64,000 nt of DNA, from the NCBI GenBank assembly GCA_035578905.1, contig JAQJVL010000002.1, positions 10,230,717 through 10,294,716 on the forward strand. Direction: 5' to 3'. The first letter of the stretch is position 1. Each line of letters begins with the position of its first letter. This document shows, piece by piece, positions 21,786 through 35,100 of the stretch. Source of the stretch: Stictocephala bisonia. Its lineage: Eukaryota > Arthropoda > Insecta > Hemiptera > Membracidae. The position numbers were made by a program, and so were the translations under genes. The notes beneath the pieces are model-generated. The model was given only the letters and a program-made list of their open reading frames with translations. It was not told the origin of the DNA and did not search any database.

Positions 21786-23276
21786 AAAAAGACGTATTCG
21801 AACATATTTTGCTTTATATTCTCACTTACTACCGACCTCAAAAGGTCAAAGAGCTGTTATTTGTGTTTATATCAATAAATTATTGTCTAGGATTGCTGAA
21901 ACCTATAAAAAAGTCAAACATTAAAATAATATACTATATTATTAATGAACCAATTACCATTTAAAAATGTTACCAATATTGGTTTAGAGTGCAAATTAAA
22001 TTTCCATCAAAGTGCAGAAAACAACAACAATAATAATAATAGAGATAAATGTTTTACAATAGAAATATACGTATTAGCCTACATTAAATTTATATTCGAA
22101 GTCAACCTTTCGGGTTTATTTGTTAGTATGTGATGGTTGATAATAGTTTTATCATATAGTAATTCATCAATACAAAAGAATTTGCACTCATGTTTCATAA
22201 TATTTCTGGTACAAAACTAATATTTATGACAACAAAAACAAAACTTTTGTAAAAGAAATATAAGAAAACATTCCACTGCGTATTACGTCCGTTGGAGATT
22301 CGTATTAACTCAAGTTCTCAAATGGGAGAAAGTAAGTCGGTTGCCTCAGAGTTGTCCGGACAGCACAACCTCCATTGATATTTAATTATTATTTTTACTG
22401 AAACTTTCTCTCAAACTATTCCGATCCCTTTCTCTTGAAACACACTCGGAATAACATTAAAAAGTACAGAATGTATTTAAGTTAATATGAATTCGTTCCA
22501 CGCTACAAGAATTGAAAACAGTTTAATTTTTTTTGAGTAATCATTAATTGAAGTATATTATTTAAATATTAAACATTACTCACATATTATATAAAAATTA
22601 AAAATTTGAATCCTGCGTATCACTTTATGAAAAGTTATGTATTTCATAAAATAGAGAGTTTGCTGAATTTATAGAGTTATTGCGTACATTAACATAGTTC
22701 TGCTGCATAATAAAATCATTCAAACACATAGGAATCTGATCCTGCTTTACACTTCTTGTTGCAAATATAATTTAGCACCAAGCAGTGGAACTACTAGGAA
22801 AAACTATTAATTCCAGTCTATTGGAAGACGTTGGAAACATGGTATTTATGTTAGGTCAGGCAATATTAGGTTAAGTTAGATTTAGTTTAGGTTAAGTTAG
22901 TATACATTAGGTTAGGTTAGCTTTTTCAAATGTAAAATGGGCAAAAAGGTTAATTTTGTGGGTTATATAATTTATTTCTGTGGTTGGTTATTTAAAAACA
23001 GTTTTACCTTCAAGTAAACATGTTTATTAGGAAACTACGAAGTTTTTCCTTAAGGAATACCAGGAAATTTTGTCCTACAAGTATTAAATGAAGTAATAGA
23101 CATACACACAGTCATATGATGTATTTTGCGTCCTGGAAAAACAATACAAAAACATAACCCCAAATCATGTTTTGTACAATTTAACATTAGGCTGGTGGAT
23201 GGCATATGTGGCACATAACTCTAACACTAAGGATACATTTAAACCAAGAGTGAAACCAGTCTAACTAGTATATAAT
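21786..23276. other. No gene recognised; TTAGG cluster at 22850-22925
   Basis: No supported gene. At 22850-22925 a run of GTTAGGTCAGG, TTAGGTTAAGTTAG and TTAGGTTAGGTTAG is telomere-like in the opposite orientation to the 21-kb clusters. Confidence 0.55.
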
Positions 23277-23440
23277 TGGTCGGTAGTGCAGTCAGTTAAA
23301 GCCAGCCAGCTTCATAATCTAAGTTTCACAGTTCGATCCAAATCAGAGACAAACAAAATATGACAGCTGTTCATTTGTCATTAGACTATCTATCTATTTG
23401 TGACCATTCTTAAATAGTTGGCCTTAGAATGTACCAAAGA
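23277..23440 (+). mobile_element. SINE family 1 copy
   Basis: Head GGTCGGTAGTGCAGTCAGTT (box A region), CAGTTCGATCCAAATCAGAG (box B), body CAGCTGTTCATTTGTCATTAG, and a diverged tail ending near GGCCTTAGAATGTACC. Shorter than the 63.7-kb copy. Confidence 0.7.
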
Positions 23441-23514
23441 TTACCTTAACAATACATAATAATGATAATAATTATATTGTAATATATAAAACTAACTATA
23501 AATGGGCCGGACAG

Positions 23515-24002
23515 ATTGCGCCCTGCGTGTTATATTTAATGAATAGAGGAGGTTTCAGCAGCGGAGGGGAATAGTTCACCACTCCACCGCCATACATCAC
23601 AGGCAAGACTAACATACACCTTCAAGCTCCAGTTGGTGTTAAACTTTCGCAACAGTGTTCAGTTGAAAAAATGTTTGTGCAAGTTTGTTTTATTTCGATC
23701 ATTCACTCTGTTGGCCTTATTATTAAATATTATTTGAGTTCTAAATAGTAATTTAATTTAATATTTCTAAGCTTGATTTATTAATCAAACCAACTGATTG
23801 TCACTGCTGCTGATGACGTAATGGATGGGGCTAAATACTGCGCTCCCAGCACGCAGCTTGCTGACCACCTAGTTTCATTGAAAACGTTAAATGGAATGAC
23901 ACATTGGGAGAAGAGTAGTTCTCTATCTCACTTTCACCACTCAGTGCATCTCTTTCACACTGGTGCTTTCAGTAGATCGAAATCAAAGCGGTCTATCTAT
24001 AG
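23515..24002 (+). repeat. Dispersed repeat R530, copy 1
   Basis: Aligns along its length with 46045-46499. Shared blocks: CCGGACAGA, CACTCCACCGCC..TACATCA, GCAACAGTGTT, TAATTTAATTTA, CACTGCTGCT(G/A)ATGAC, GGATGGGGCT, AGAGTAGTTCTCTATCTCAC, CCACTCAGTGCATCT, and the terminal TCTATCTATA. Unusually GC-rich blocks in AT-rich surroundings. No ORF is conserved between copies, so it is probably a non-coding mobile element. Confidence 0.75.
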
Positions 24003-24870
24003 AATTTATATGTATAAAAGTTATTATGGTATTCAACATATTTTCTTCATGGCTATTTCAATAGATACAAAACTTAATTAATGTTATGGTTGGTCTGGAT
24101 AAGATTGTTTTCCATGTTTTTAAAACTTATCAAGGTTCTTTATCGTAATTTATTTTTCTATCATAATAATTAGACTAAATGTCTATATACATAGGTAAAA
24201 ATAAGCAACAATGTGAAAGGTTATTAAGCTACACGTGTTACTACTTACATTCAAACAACCCCAGGTTCTCCAAAATAAATTAATAGAAATAGTAAGATTG
24301 CGTGATAAAATTCATTATTAAGTATTGTTCTTCGTGAGAAAATTATTTTAGTATTGCATTTAATTCAAATAAAGAGAAAATTTAATGTGATACCATAGAT
24401 ATCTAGGAGTATAATTAATTGTGAAAACATGTATAACATTTCTTACCATTAACAATGTTAAATATGATAAGAAAACGTGTGGAAATATCGTCCCGTGTGT
24501 GTTTTTAGGTTTTAAAATAACAAATCCTATTTCATCAATTATAATTTTTTCGTTAATTTATCAGTTAACAAATTAAAGGCGTTAATATACGTGGAAGAAA
24601 ACTTCCAAAGTTGCTAAACTAACTTATAGCCACTATATGACAGTCCCAGGCAGTAATACAAATAAAATGGATATATCTCAACAAATTATTTCAATTCTAA
24701 AAAGGCAAAAGAGATAAATTATAATATTTTAAATGTATACAAAGCCAGCCAAGGTATATCACTAGATGGATATAAATGGGCAGAAACTCATTTATCGTGT
24801 GAAATGGAAAAACTGGCTCGGGGGATGAGCGACATTTGATCTGAAGATAAAGGGGCGCATAAATAACATT
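24003..24870. other. No gene recognised
   Basis: AT-rich spacer with no supported gene. Confidence 0.6.
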
Positions 24871-24875
24871 TATTA

Positions 24876-26365
24876 TACAACTGTCAGCCGGTAGAAATAC
24901 ATCAAGGAGATTTAGGCGAGTCACACCACATGAAAGCGACGTGTGACTTGGTGTATAGAGTTGAACGTCACTGCTACACCTGATGTACGTAGTAATGGTG
25001 TAGTTACATTACATCTAACATACAACTGTCAGCCGGTAGAAATACATCAAGGAGATTTAGGCTAGTCACACCACTTGATGTACAGAGTTGAACGTCATTG
25101 CTACACCTGATGTACGTAGTAATGGTGTAGTTACATTACATCTAACATACAACTGTCAGCCGGTAGAAATAAATAAAGGAGATTTAGGCTAGTCACACCA
25201 CTTGATGTACAGAGTTGAACGTCATTGTTACACCTGATGTACGTAGTAAGGCTGTAGTTACATTACATCTAACATACAACTGTCAGCCGGTAGAAATACA
25301 TCAAGGAGATTTAGGCTAGTCACACCACTTGATATACAGAGTTGAACGTCATTGTTACACCTGATGTACCTAGTAAGGCTGTAGTTACATTACATCTAAC
25401 ATACAACTGTCACAGCCGGTAGAAATACATCAAGGAGATTTAGGCTAGTCACACCACTTGATGTACAGAGTTGAACGTCATTTTTACACCTGATGTACGT
25501 AGTAATGGTGTAGTTACATTACATCTAACATACAACTGTCAGCCGGTAGAAATACATCAAGGAGATTTAGGCTAGTCACACCACTTGATATACAGAGTTG
25601 AACGTCATTGTTACACCTGATGTACCTAGTAAGGCTGTAGTTACATTACATCTAACATACAACTGTCACAGCCGGTAGAAATACATCAAGGAGATTTAGG
25701 CTAGTCACACCACTTGATATACAGAGTTGAACGTCATTGTTACACCTGATGTACCTAGTAAGGCTGTAGTTACATTACATCTAACATACAACTGTCACAG
25801 CCGGTAGAAATACATCAAGGAGATTTAGGCTAGTCACACCACTTGATGTACAGAGTTGAACGTCATTGTTACACCTGATGTACGTAGTAAGGCTGTAGTT
25901 ACATTACATCTAACATACAACTGTCAGCTAGTAGAAATACATCAAGGAGATTTAGGCTAGTCACACTGTCAGCTGGTAGAAATACATCAAGGAGATTTAG
26001 GCTAGTCACACCACTTGATGTACAGAGTTGAACGTCATTGTTACACCTGATGTACGTAGTAGTTACATTACATCTAACATACAACTGTCAGCTGGTAGAA
26101 ATACATCAAGGAGATTAGGCGAGTCACGCCACTTGATGTACAGAGTTGAATGTCATTGTTACACCTGATGTACGTAGTAGTTACATTACATCTAACATAC
26201 AACTGTCAGCTGGTAGAAATACATCAAGGAGATTAGGCGAGTCACGCCACTTGATGTACAGAGTTGAATGTCATTGTTACACCTGATGTACGTAGTAGTT
26301 ACATTACATCTAACATACAACTGTCAGCTGGTAGAAATACATCAAGGAGATTTAGGTGAGTCAAA
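24876..26365. repeat. 127-bp satellite array
   Basis: About 13 head-to-tail units. CTGTCAGC-type starts are at 24881, 25026, 25153, 25280, 25407, 25536, 25663, 25792, 25921, 25966, 26085, 26203 and 26321. Typical unit 127-129 bp; the first carries an 18-bp insertion, one at 25921 is cut to 45 bp, and the last three are 118-119 bp because of a 9-base loss. Units with CTACACC..GGTGTAG can form a 7-bp stem. Variants (CAGCC / CACAGCC; GTACGTAG / GTACCTAG) recur in blocks, a sign of local amplification. Short ORFs inside are artefacts. Confidence 0.97.
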
Positions 26366-28683
26366 CCAAATACTATATATACAGCAGTTTTGTTCAAAAC
26401 AAAATACTTTAATTCTCTATTTTTCAAAAATGCCATAAAAGTGTAAACAATAAAAAGTTTATGTTACGAAAACTATGTTTGATGCAGGAGTACTATAATT
26501 TCCTTAACCTTCAGAGTTATTGTTAACAATGTAACCTAAAAGTCTTATTATTTCTCATATTTACAACTGAACATTTTATTGACATTAGTCCTTCAACTGT
26601 ATTATTATTAGAGTTTCTGCAAGTCGTACAGTTTCTCTCTTTTACAGCTTTGTTTACAAGAACTTCATATAAAATCCAATAAGTTCTATGTTATTGGAAT
26701 ATCTAGTTTTATCGCTGGTAATTCAATAACTTATTAATATTGTTATGAAATACTGTGTCTGAAATACTTAATATGTTCTAATTTGGCTAGTATTATTTCG
26801 CAAATCATCAAACCTAACTTATATATGATAACACTTAAATGTAGAATTTAACATTATTTATTAAATAACAAATGTAAGCTATATTATGTCGGATAAAATA
26901 AACTGATAAGACATACATCTGCAACATAGGTTGAATCATAATAGGCTGTACTGAACAAATGAATGAGTCCATGTGCGTGGTCAGGGAGGTTTTTGAGGGT
27001 CGTATAAACGAATGAGGGCCGTCAGTAGTCGTAGTTAGAGTCGTATAGATTGAGCAATTAACTTATTTTAATATAATGAGTGTTATTTTTTCATAATCAG
27101 TATACAACAAACAAAATTAAAAAAAATGTACAGTGCTGATCGTAAAAATGGTATATCATAAAAAATAATATAATAACAATACCTTTTTTTTTTTTCTTTT
27201 TGTAGCCATAAAAATACGTCGATTTATATCTATTACATGTCTATTAGTTACTATGCTCTTGCTTTTTTTTAATAAGAACGTAGTTTTGTGAAATGCTTTT
27301 ATGTAGATAGTTAATATCAATTAAAGTTTTATGCCTTACTTTTATTTTCACTCTAAAAGTTTAAGAAGTATACTTTTATTTTGCAGTTAAAATTACTCTC
27401 TAGTTTATAAAATTTAAAGTTGGAGAAAGTTTGGAAATTTTAATAAAAAACAGCTGTCATACACGCGACTTCAGAGCGCTCTTACAGCAAATGCTGGAAC
27501 TACCGAGGAGTATGGGAATGTAACAACCAATGATGTGACGATATAAGCCAGTTAAACTCATAACAACACATTTGCGTTTTGCATTGTACCACGTTTCTGT
27601 TCTTTAAATGCATTTGTTTTATAACCTACTGGTTTGATATTTTGAATTTGAATCTGAGTAAACATATGTTGTAGACTTTGTTCCATTGTTACTAATTAAA
27701 ATTGCCTCTTCTAGTAGACTTCTACCTCAACAAGTAATTATTGTCTGTCTTAAGTCAAACACAGTACACTTGGTAACACCGCGTGTCAGAGCTAAACTCA
27801 AATGCCACTAAGCGCGCTCATGTAAAGTTGGGACATTCATTGAATAAAGTAGAACCCGTTATAATACGAAGAATAATATTAATTTAATAAATACATCGAT
27901 ATATAATTTCTTGCAAATTAGACCTTCCTAATATTGTTAAGATAATGTTTGAAACTATACCATCATTCATTTTGATCATTTAACAAAAAAGGACAATAAA
28001 CTCTCAACAACGAAATTGTTCTCGTCAGAACATTGATAGTATAGTTAAATATTACAAAAACTACAAAGAAACTGTTTAGTGCAGTACGATAGCGTGTAGT
28101 TCTCCAAGCCCAGCTCAAACCCCCTCACCCTTGCTGAACAAAGCTTGCCCACTTTAAAGCCCAATATCCCCGATTGTTCAAGCATTGACTCTAAAGTACA
28201 ACTTCATCCAAGAGTATGTTTTGAGTTCTTGCACTCGAGAATCCAGTGTGGATAGAATTTTAATTGCTAATTTACGCAGTTCTCTTTGTGGAGAGAAACA
28301 ATGAGAGCGCGGATTGTATAAATGAGGCTTTATCAAAAGAATTTCCCTCCAAGATTAATGTTTTATTGTGTTATTTCAGAAACATGTGTATTTTCATGAG
28401 GCGCAATTATTTATGGAATCGAAATTGCGATGTAGTTTTCTTTGTTGGAATAATAAGTTGTTTTTATCTGTTCAACGTTTATTAAGTGAATTATATCACC
28501 GTATTACAAACTAAATAGTTAATGTTTTAGTGAGATTCCTAAGAGTTACTAAAATGTGATACGTGATTATCAAATTAAACGTGAAGATAAATTTCTTTAC
28601 GAGTGAACAAAATTTATAATTTTTTCCCATTAAACATTAAGAAAAAAACAAGTAGGAGGTTGAATTATAATGAAAAGCCACCA
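26366..28683. other. No gene recognised
   Basis: AT-rich sequence with a GC-richer patch at 27440-27560. A 73-codon ORF at 28264-28485 (Cys-rich and hydrophobic at its end) has no recognised family. Confidence 0.55.
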
Positions 28684-31213
28684 TAATGTAAGCCTAAGAC
28701 AAGTAAGTGGTGTTTTTAAGTGTCAACTGCCGTGTCAAGAGGTTAGGGAGTGGATCAGTTTGTATCTACACAATGTAATCCTAAGACAAATAAGTAGTGT
28801 ATTTAAGTGTCAACGGTCGTGTCAAGAGGTGACGGAGTGGATCAGTCTGTATCTACACATTGTAAGCCTAAGACAAGTAAGTAGTGTTTTTAAGTGTCAA
28901 CGGCCGTGTCAAGAGGTAAATGAGTGGATCAGTCTGTATCTACACAATGTAAGCCTAAGACAAGTAAGTAGTGTATTTAAGTGTCAACGGTCGTGTCAAG
29001 AGGTGAATGATTGGATCAGTTCGTATCTACACATTGTAAGCCTAAGACAAGAAAGTAGTGTATTTAAGTGTCAACGGCCGTGACAAGAGGTCAATGAGTG
29101 GATCAGTTTGTATCTACACAATGTAATCGTAAGACAAGTAAGTAGTGTATTTAAGTGTCAACAGTCGTGACAAGAGGTGAATGAGTGGATCAGTTTGTAT
29201 CTACACAATTTAATCCTAAGACAAGTAAGTAGTGTATTTAAGTGTCAACAGTCGTGACAAGAGGTGAATGAGTGGATCAGTTTGTATCTACACAATGTAA
29301 TCCTAAGACAAGTAAGTAGTGTATTTAAGTGTCAACAGTCGTGACAAGAGGTGAATGAGTGGATCAGTTTGTATCTACACAATTTAATCCTAAGACAAGT
29401 AAGTAGTGCATTTAAGGGTCAACAGTCGTGACAAGAGGTGAATGAGTGGATCAGTTTGTATCTACACATTGTAAGCCTAAGACAAGTAAGTAGTGTTTTT
29501 AAGTGTCAACGGCCGTGTCAAGAGGTGAATGAGTGGATCAGTCTGTATCTACACAATGTAAGCCTAAGACAAGTAAGTAGTGTATTTAAGTGTCAACGGT
29601 CGTGTCAAGAGGTAAATGAGTGGATCAGTCTGTATCTACACAATGTAAGCCTAAGACAAATAAGTAGTGTATTTAAGTGTCAACGGTCGTGTCAAGAGGT
29701 GAATGATTGGATCAGTTCGTATCTACACATTGTAATCCTAAGACAAGTAAGTAGTGTATTTAAGTGTCAACAGTCGTGACAAGAGGTGAATGAGTGGATC
29801 AGTTTGTATCTACACAATTTAATCCTAAGACAAGTAAGTAGTGTATTTAAGTGTCAACGGTCGTATCAAGAGGTGAATGAGTGGATCAGTTTGTATCTAC
29901 ACAATTTAATCCTAAGACAAGAAAGTAGTGTATTTAAGTGTCAACAGTCGTGACAAGAGGTGAATGAGTGGATCAGTTTGTATCTACACAATTTAATCCT
30001 AAGACAAGTAAGTAGTGTATTTAAGTGTCAACGGCCGTGTCAAGAGGTGAGGGAGTGGATCAGTTCCTATCTACACATTGTAAGCCTAAGACAAGTAAGT
30101 AGTGTATTTAAGTGTCAACAGTCGTGACAAGAGGTGAATGAGTGGATCAGTTTGTATCTACACAATGTAATCCTAAGACAAGTAAGTAGTGTATTTAAGT
30201 GTCAACAGTCGTGACAAGAGGTGAATGAGTGGATCAGTTTGTATCTACACAATGTAATCCTAAGACAAGTAAGTAGTGTATTTAAGTGTCAACAGTCGTA
30301 TCAAGAGGTGAATGAGTGGATCAGTTTGTATCTACATAATGTAATCCTAAGACAAGTAAGTAGTGTATTTAAGTGTCAACGGCCGTGACAAGAGGTGAAT
30401 GAGTGGATCAGTTTGTATCTACACAATGTAATCCTAATACAAGTAAGTAGTGTATTTAAGTGTCAACAGTCGTGACAAGAGGTGAATGAGTGGATCAGTT
30501 TGTATCTACACAATGTAATCCTAAGACAAGTAAGTAGTGTATTTAAGTGTCAACGGTCGTGTCAAGAGGTGAGGGATAGGATCAGTCTGTATCTACACAA
30601 TGTAAGCCTAAGACAAGTAAGTAGTGTTTTTAAGTGTCAACGGCCGTGTCAAGAGGTGAGGGAGTGGATCAGTTTGTATCTACACAATGTAAGCCTAAGA
30701 CAAGTAAGTAGTGTTTTTAAGTGTCAACGGCCGTGTCAAGAGGTGAGGGAGTGGATCAGTTTGTATCTACACAATGTAAGCCTAAGACAAGTAAGTAGTG
30801 TTTTTAAGTGTCAACGGCCGTGTCAAGAGGTGAGGGAGTGGATCAGTTTGTATCTACACAATGTAAGCCTAAGACAAGTAAGTAGTGTTTTTAAGTGTCA
30901 ATGGCCGTGTCAAGAGGTGAGGGAGTGGATCAGTCTGTATCTACACAATGTAAGCCTAAGACAAGTAAGTAGTGTTTTTAAGTGTCAACGGCCGTGTCAA
31001 GAGGTGAGGGAGTGGATCAGTTTGTATCTACACAATGTAAGCCTAAGACAAGTAAGTAGTGTTTTTAAGTGTCAATGGCCGTGTCAAGAGGTGAGGGAGT
31101 GGATCAGTTTGTATCTACACAATGTAAGCCTAAGACAAGTAAGTAGTGTTTTTAAGTGTCAACGGCCGTGTCAAGAGGTGAGGGAGTGGATCAGTTTGGA
31201 TCCACATAATTAT
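28684..31213 (+). repeat. 87-bp satellite, 29 units in constant register
   Basis: The marker TGTCAAC recurs every 87 bases. Positions checked: 28721, 28808, 28895, 28982, 29069 and the last at 31157, exactly 28 periods after the first. So 29 units carry no net insertion or deletion. 87 is a multiple of three, giving a 29-residue repeat (VSSVFKCQRPCQEV then REWISLYLHN, SLRQ) in the plus frame. About eleven middle units (roughly 29080-30480) change TGT to TGA and so carry a stop; the flanks are open (137 and 250 codons). The eight units at 30.6-31.2 kb are nearly identical. No promoter, splice context or protein family is recognised, so repeat DNA is the safer call. Confidence 0.95.
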
Positions 31214-31645
31214 ACGCGAATGAATAAAAGATGAGGAGTCGCTCTATTTATTCATGTATGCCCGAGTAGACTATGAATCGTAATATTGTCACTATCGATA
31301 TCTGCAGACTCGACCTAACGTTGTTACTATTGCATCGACTCAAGTACTGGAGTTATTGTTTCACAGTCTGTCGAAGGTCATAAATTACAAGTTGTGTATA
31401 TAATACTCAGTGAAATAAATTTGTTTTATTGTTTATCTTACATAAAGTAGTCTTAGTGGTAAAAGTAGTGTTTACTTAATTACAAAACGTTTTAAAAATA
31501 CAAGTTTCTTGTTGTGTTGAAATTGTAAGAGCCTGAATTTGTATTTTCCATCTATACAAAATATTTATTTTTAAATTAACTTTTCTCGTGTTTGATCTAT
31601 TATAATTTTAGGATGTTAAACAAAAATAAATTTTTCTAACTAATT
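31214..31645. other. No gene recognised
   Basis: Spacer between the 87-bp array and an R500 copy; nothing recognisable. Confidence 0.6.
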
Positions 31646-32130
31646 GTACAAACTTTCCTCCATATTAAACAGTAAACATTCAAAACTTTGAAAATTACCA
31701 GTTTGATTCCCAAACATGTTTTTTGCCATGACTAAAAAACTAGTCGTTAGAGACATGCTGTTTTTACTAAAACATTATAAATTGTATTTCAGATATTTCC
31801 TGAAAATTTCATATAGGAAATCCGTTTGTAATTCACATCTTTGTTAGAGCCGTTTTGAGAAAATTCCATTTTCGTATGTTTTTGGGCATAAAAATAAAAA
31901 ATTAAATTTCAAAAAGTAAAAACATGGTCTGGAGATATTGGTTAAATACACCTAAATACCAAATTTCATAAAAATTGATTCGTCCGTTTGTTATCTTGGG
32001 AAGTGCACATTCATACAGACAGACACACATACGGACAGACGCCAACATTTTTTTCAACACTTTTTTGGGTTCAGGGGACACTAAAATGGAGTTTTGGACC
32101 AACTTGTAAACAATATTTTTTAATTATCAC
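31646..32130 (+). repeat. Dispersed repeat R500, copy 2
   Basis: Same family and orientation as 17871-18340. It has a roughly 40-bp segment after TTTACTAAAACATT that is not in copy 1, and the ACAGACAGACACACA block near 32020. Non-coding. Confidence 0.75.
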
Positions 32131-35100
32131 GCATATGGTACAAAGTAATAATATTAATAACGGTAATTTATAGAGATCTTATATGGTTGATATTTAAACT
32201 GATTTTGATTTGTCCAATCAAATTTGATTTGTGATAAAAAATGTAAATAAATAATTCCCATTAAATATTCACAATCTCCCTTCTTATTGTCTTAGGAAAC
32301 TTTACTTTATCTTTAGTCAGCGAATAGATTGTAATTATTTACTTGAATTACTAATTAAAACACAGACCTACATTAATTATCAAATACTCCATCTTAATTA
32401 TACTGGAAGTAATTTCAAACTGAAAACCAGTCTCAGTGGAAACAATAAGAGGACTGTAATTAATGAAATCTAATTATCAAGCAGATCATTTAGGGGGTAT
32501 GGATTGAAGTTGAATATTGCAATATTTGTTCAGGAGGGGTTGGCATGGAGAGGGGAGGGAATAGGGGGGACCCCTTCACTGTTTGTGTAAGGCTTCTTTT
32601 AGCTTCTGCATTTACTGTGTACATACTTATACAGGCTTTTCGATAACATATGGAACACTGTTCGTAAAAGATAACTATAAATGTATTTTTAGAAATAATG
32701 AGAAATTTTAGACGTAGTGTAATCTCGCATATTTGACAAATAACAAATTAGAATTAGTTAAGTGTAAATTTATTATATTTATGAGTAATAGAATTGAGTT
32801 TATATTACGTTAATGTATTGAAATATTGGAAAGTACAGTATACAAAGGGGTTCATTTTACTAAAAAATCGTTGTAGGCAATATATGTGTTCTAGTGTATG
32901 TATATATGTATGTATTGTACTTTGTGACAGTTTGTTCTCCTGCAAAACCCTAAACTCATGTGGTTATGATTAACCATTTAGATAACGTTCTAAACTTCAA
33001 TTACACCTAGGCCATTAACCATTCTACATTAGGGGAACACCTAGTTGTTAGGTACGTGGTGGTTGGAGGGTTGATTTTGTGGGGAGAGAGGCTTAGTTAA
33101 TTGCAGGTACTACTCTTAACAAAGGTGGTTTTGCTATCAATTTTTGTTTGGTTGAATATTATTTTGGAATAATTAAAATTTTTGTTTCTGTAATACTTGT
33201 TGGTTTAGTGAGATATATCTGTTCTGACTCGACCATTTTGAGTCGATAAAATATCGACTATTCTATATTTTAACTGTAAGTGTATTTTTCTGTGACAAGA
33301 TTACAGGCAACGTCTTAACTAGTCTCATGAAATTTGGTTTATAATTATATTATACAATTTAATATGCAGCTTTTGATTTAATTCCAATTGAAAGTGGTAG
33401 TCATGAATAGGGAAACAGCGTACTACTTTTCGTATAGGCAATATGATGGGGGGCATAGCATTCGAAAACTATTCATTTCTGAACATGAAATTTCCACAAT
33501 GTTCATGTAAGTATTGTATTTGAAGTGATATAAGTCCACTGTGAAAACGCGCTTGGCAACATGTTATACATCTGTAACCACCTATCTCCAACAATACTAG
33601 ATTTGTTTCACTTCAATTCGGAAAGTAATTAAAAAACGTGAAAATATCTTATATGTCTGTAGTTTACGTAAGCTTGTGTGGAACCAATACAATTAAGAAT
33701 GCATAAAATGTAACAACCCTTTCAAAAATTTGTATCAAAAACTAAAATGAAATCACATGAATTCGATCAAAGAAAAAAGTGGGAAACACGGTCCCATAAA
33801 ACAACCCATTAAAATATTAACGGCCATTCTTTATAAATACACACAGCAAAAACCGGATAAAGAAAATAAAACCAACACAGAGTGTTCGTTTTTATGGCGA
33901 AACAAGACAAAAAGTAAAGGGTTTCTGAGAAGTGGTTTTGCAAAACAAGGTTGAAGACAATGAGACATTAATTAGTGTGTTCGGTTGGCACAACTGAGCC
34001 TCCAGCAACCCGAGAGACAGGTTGGCAGCCCTGGCTGAACTGAAACAAACAACTCGTGACCAAGCTACATACAAAGACCTAATATAAAACTGATTGCAAA
34101 TAATTATGGTAATGCATTCATAATATAATTTATTTCAAACCGTTTTTAATCTGAACAAGTAAGTATTTGCATTTTAGAATCATTTTCTTCTCATTAAAGA
34201 TAAGTTTCATATTGAGATTAATAATTACAATAAACAAGTGGGAACTTTGTGATTCGCATCCTTGCTGTTCTTGATTATTTTTAACAATGATTAGTTTGAA
34301 ATGTCATTAAATATTCAATGAATAATCTTAAAATAATAAATAAACATGTACAGAGTCAACTGAAATAGAGATAATTCATTTTGAAAAATAAACAAATCTT
34401 GACTTATTTGTTCTGATCAACAGGTGATCGACTAATTTCAGTCGATTTCTCATCGGTTATTAAACATTATTTATTGGGTTATCGAGCCTATACATTTTAG
34501 ACACTTTCCTTTCTCAAGAACTACAAAAGTGTGTAGAAACATAGGTTAGATGCAATTTTGCTTTTTACTTTTTTTATCTTAGAACCGAGCCTGCACACTT
34601 TTTTCTGTTCCTGAGGCTGGTGACCTGGACAAACGTTGGTTGATGTTTTAATGTATCAGAATCCATCTTCGCATGTGTTAGCTATGAAATAATAGGAATA
34701 GATTCGTTCACCCGTTAAACAATTGTTTCAGTTGTGTCAAACACAGACATGATTAGCATTAGACAGTAATTGTTATAACATTAATGTAAGTAACAATGTC
34801 ACAACAAATAAACAGTCGTAACATAAAAATATGATTCACGGAAAAACATAACCACACTTTTTATATATGTTTCTTTTCTTTTATAGAGTCGTTGTTTTTA
34901 ATGTGACTACGATGAACAGATTCTGTTCGTTGCCAGATAGTTTTGATTATTAGTGAGATTTTTAAAATACTTTTTATTTTTTCCAACAACTATTCGTTAT
35001 ACAATTTTGTTAATTTAGTATCATTCAATGAGTTAAACTTGTTCAATTATTGCCACATTATCAAACAATTTTAGTATACCTCTTTGCAGTGCAGAATGTA

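Noticed and set aside
23821..24081. 86-codon ORF as coding
   Set aside because: It lies within the R530 repeat, and the other copy at 46.3 kb does not keep the frame.
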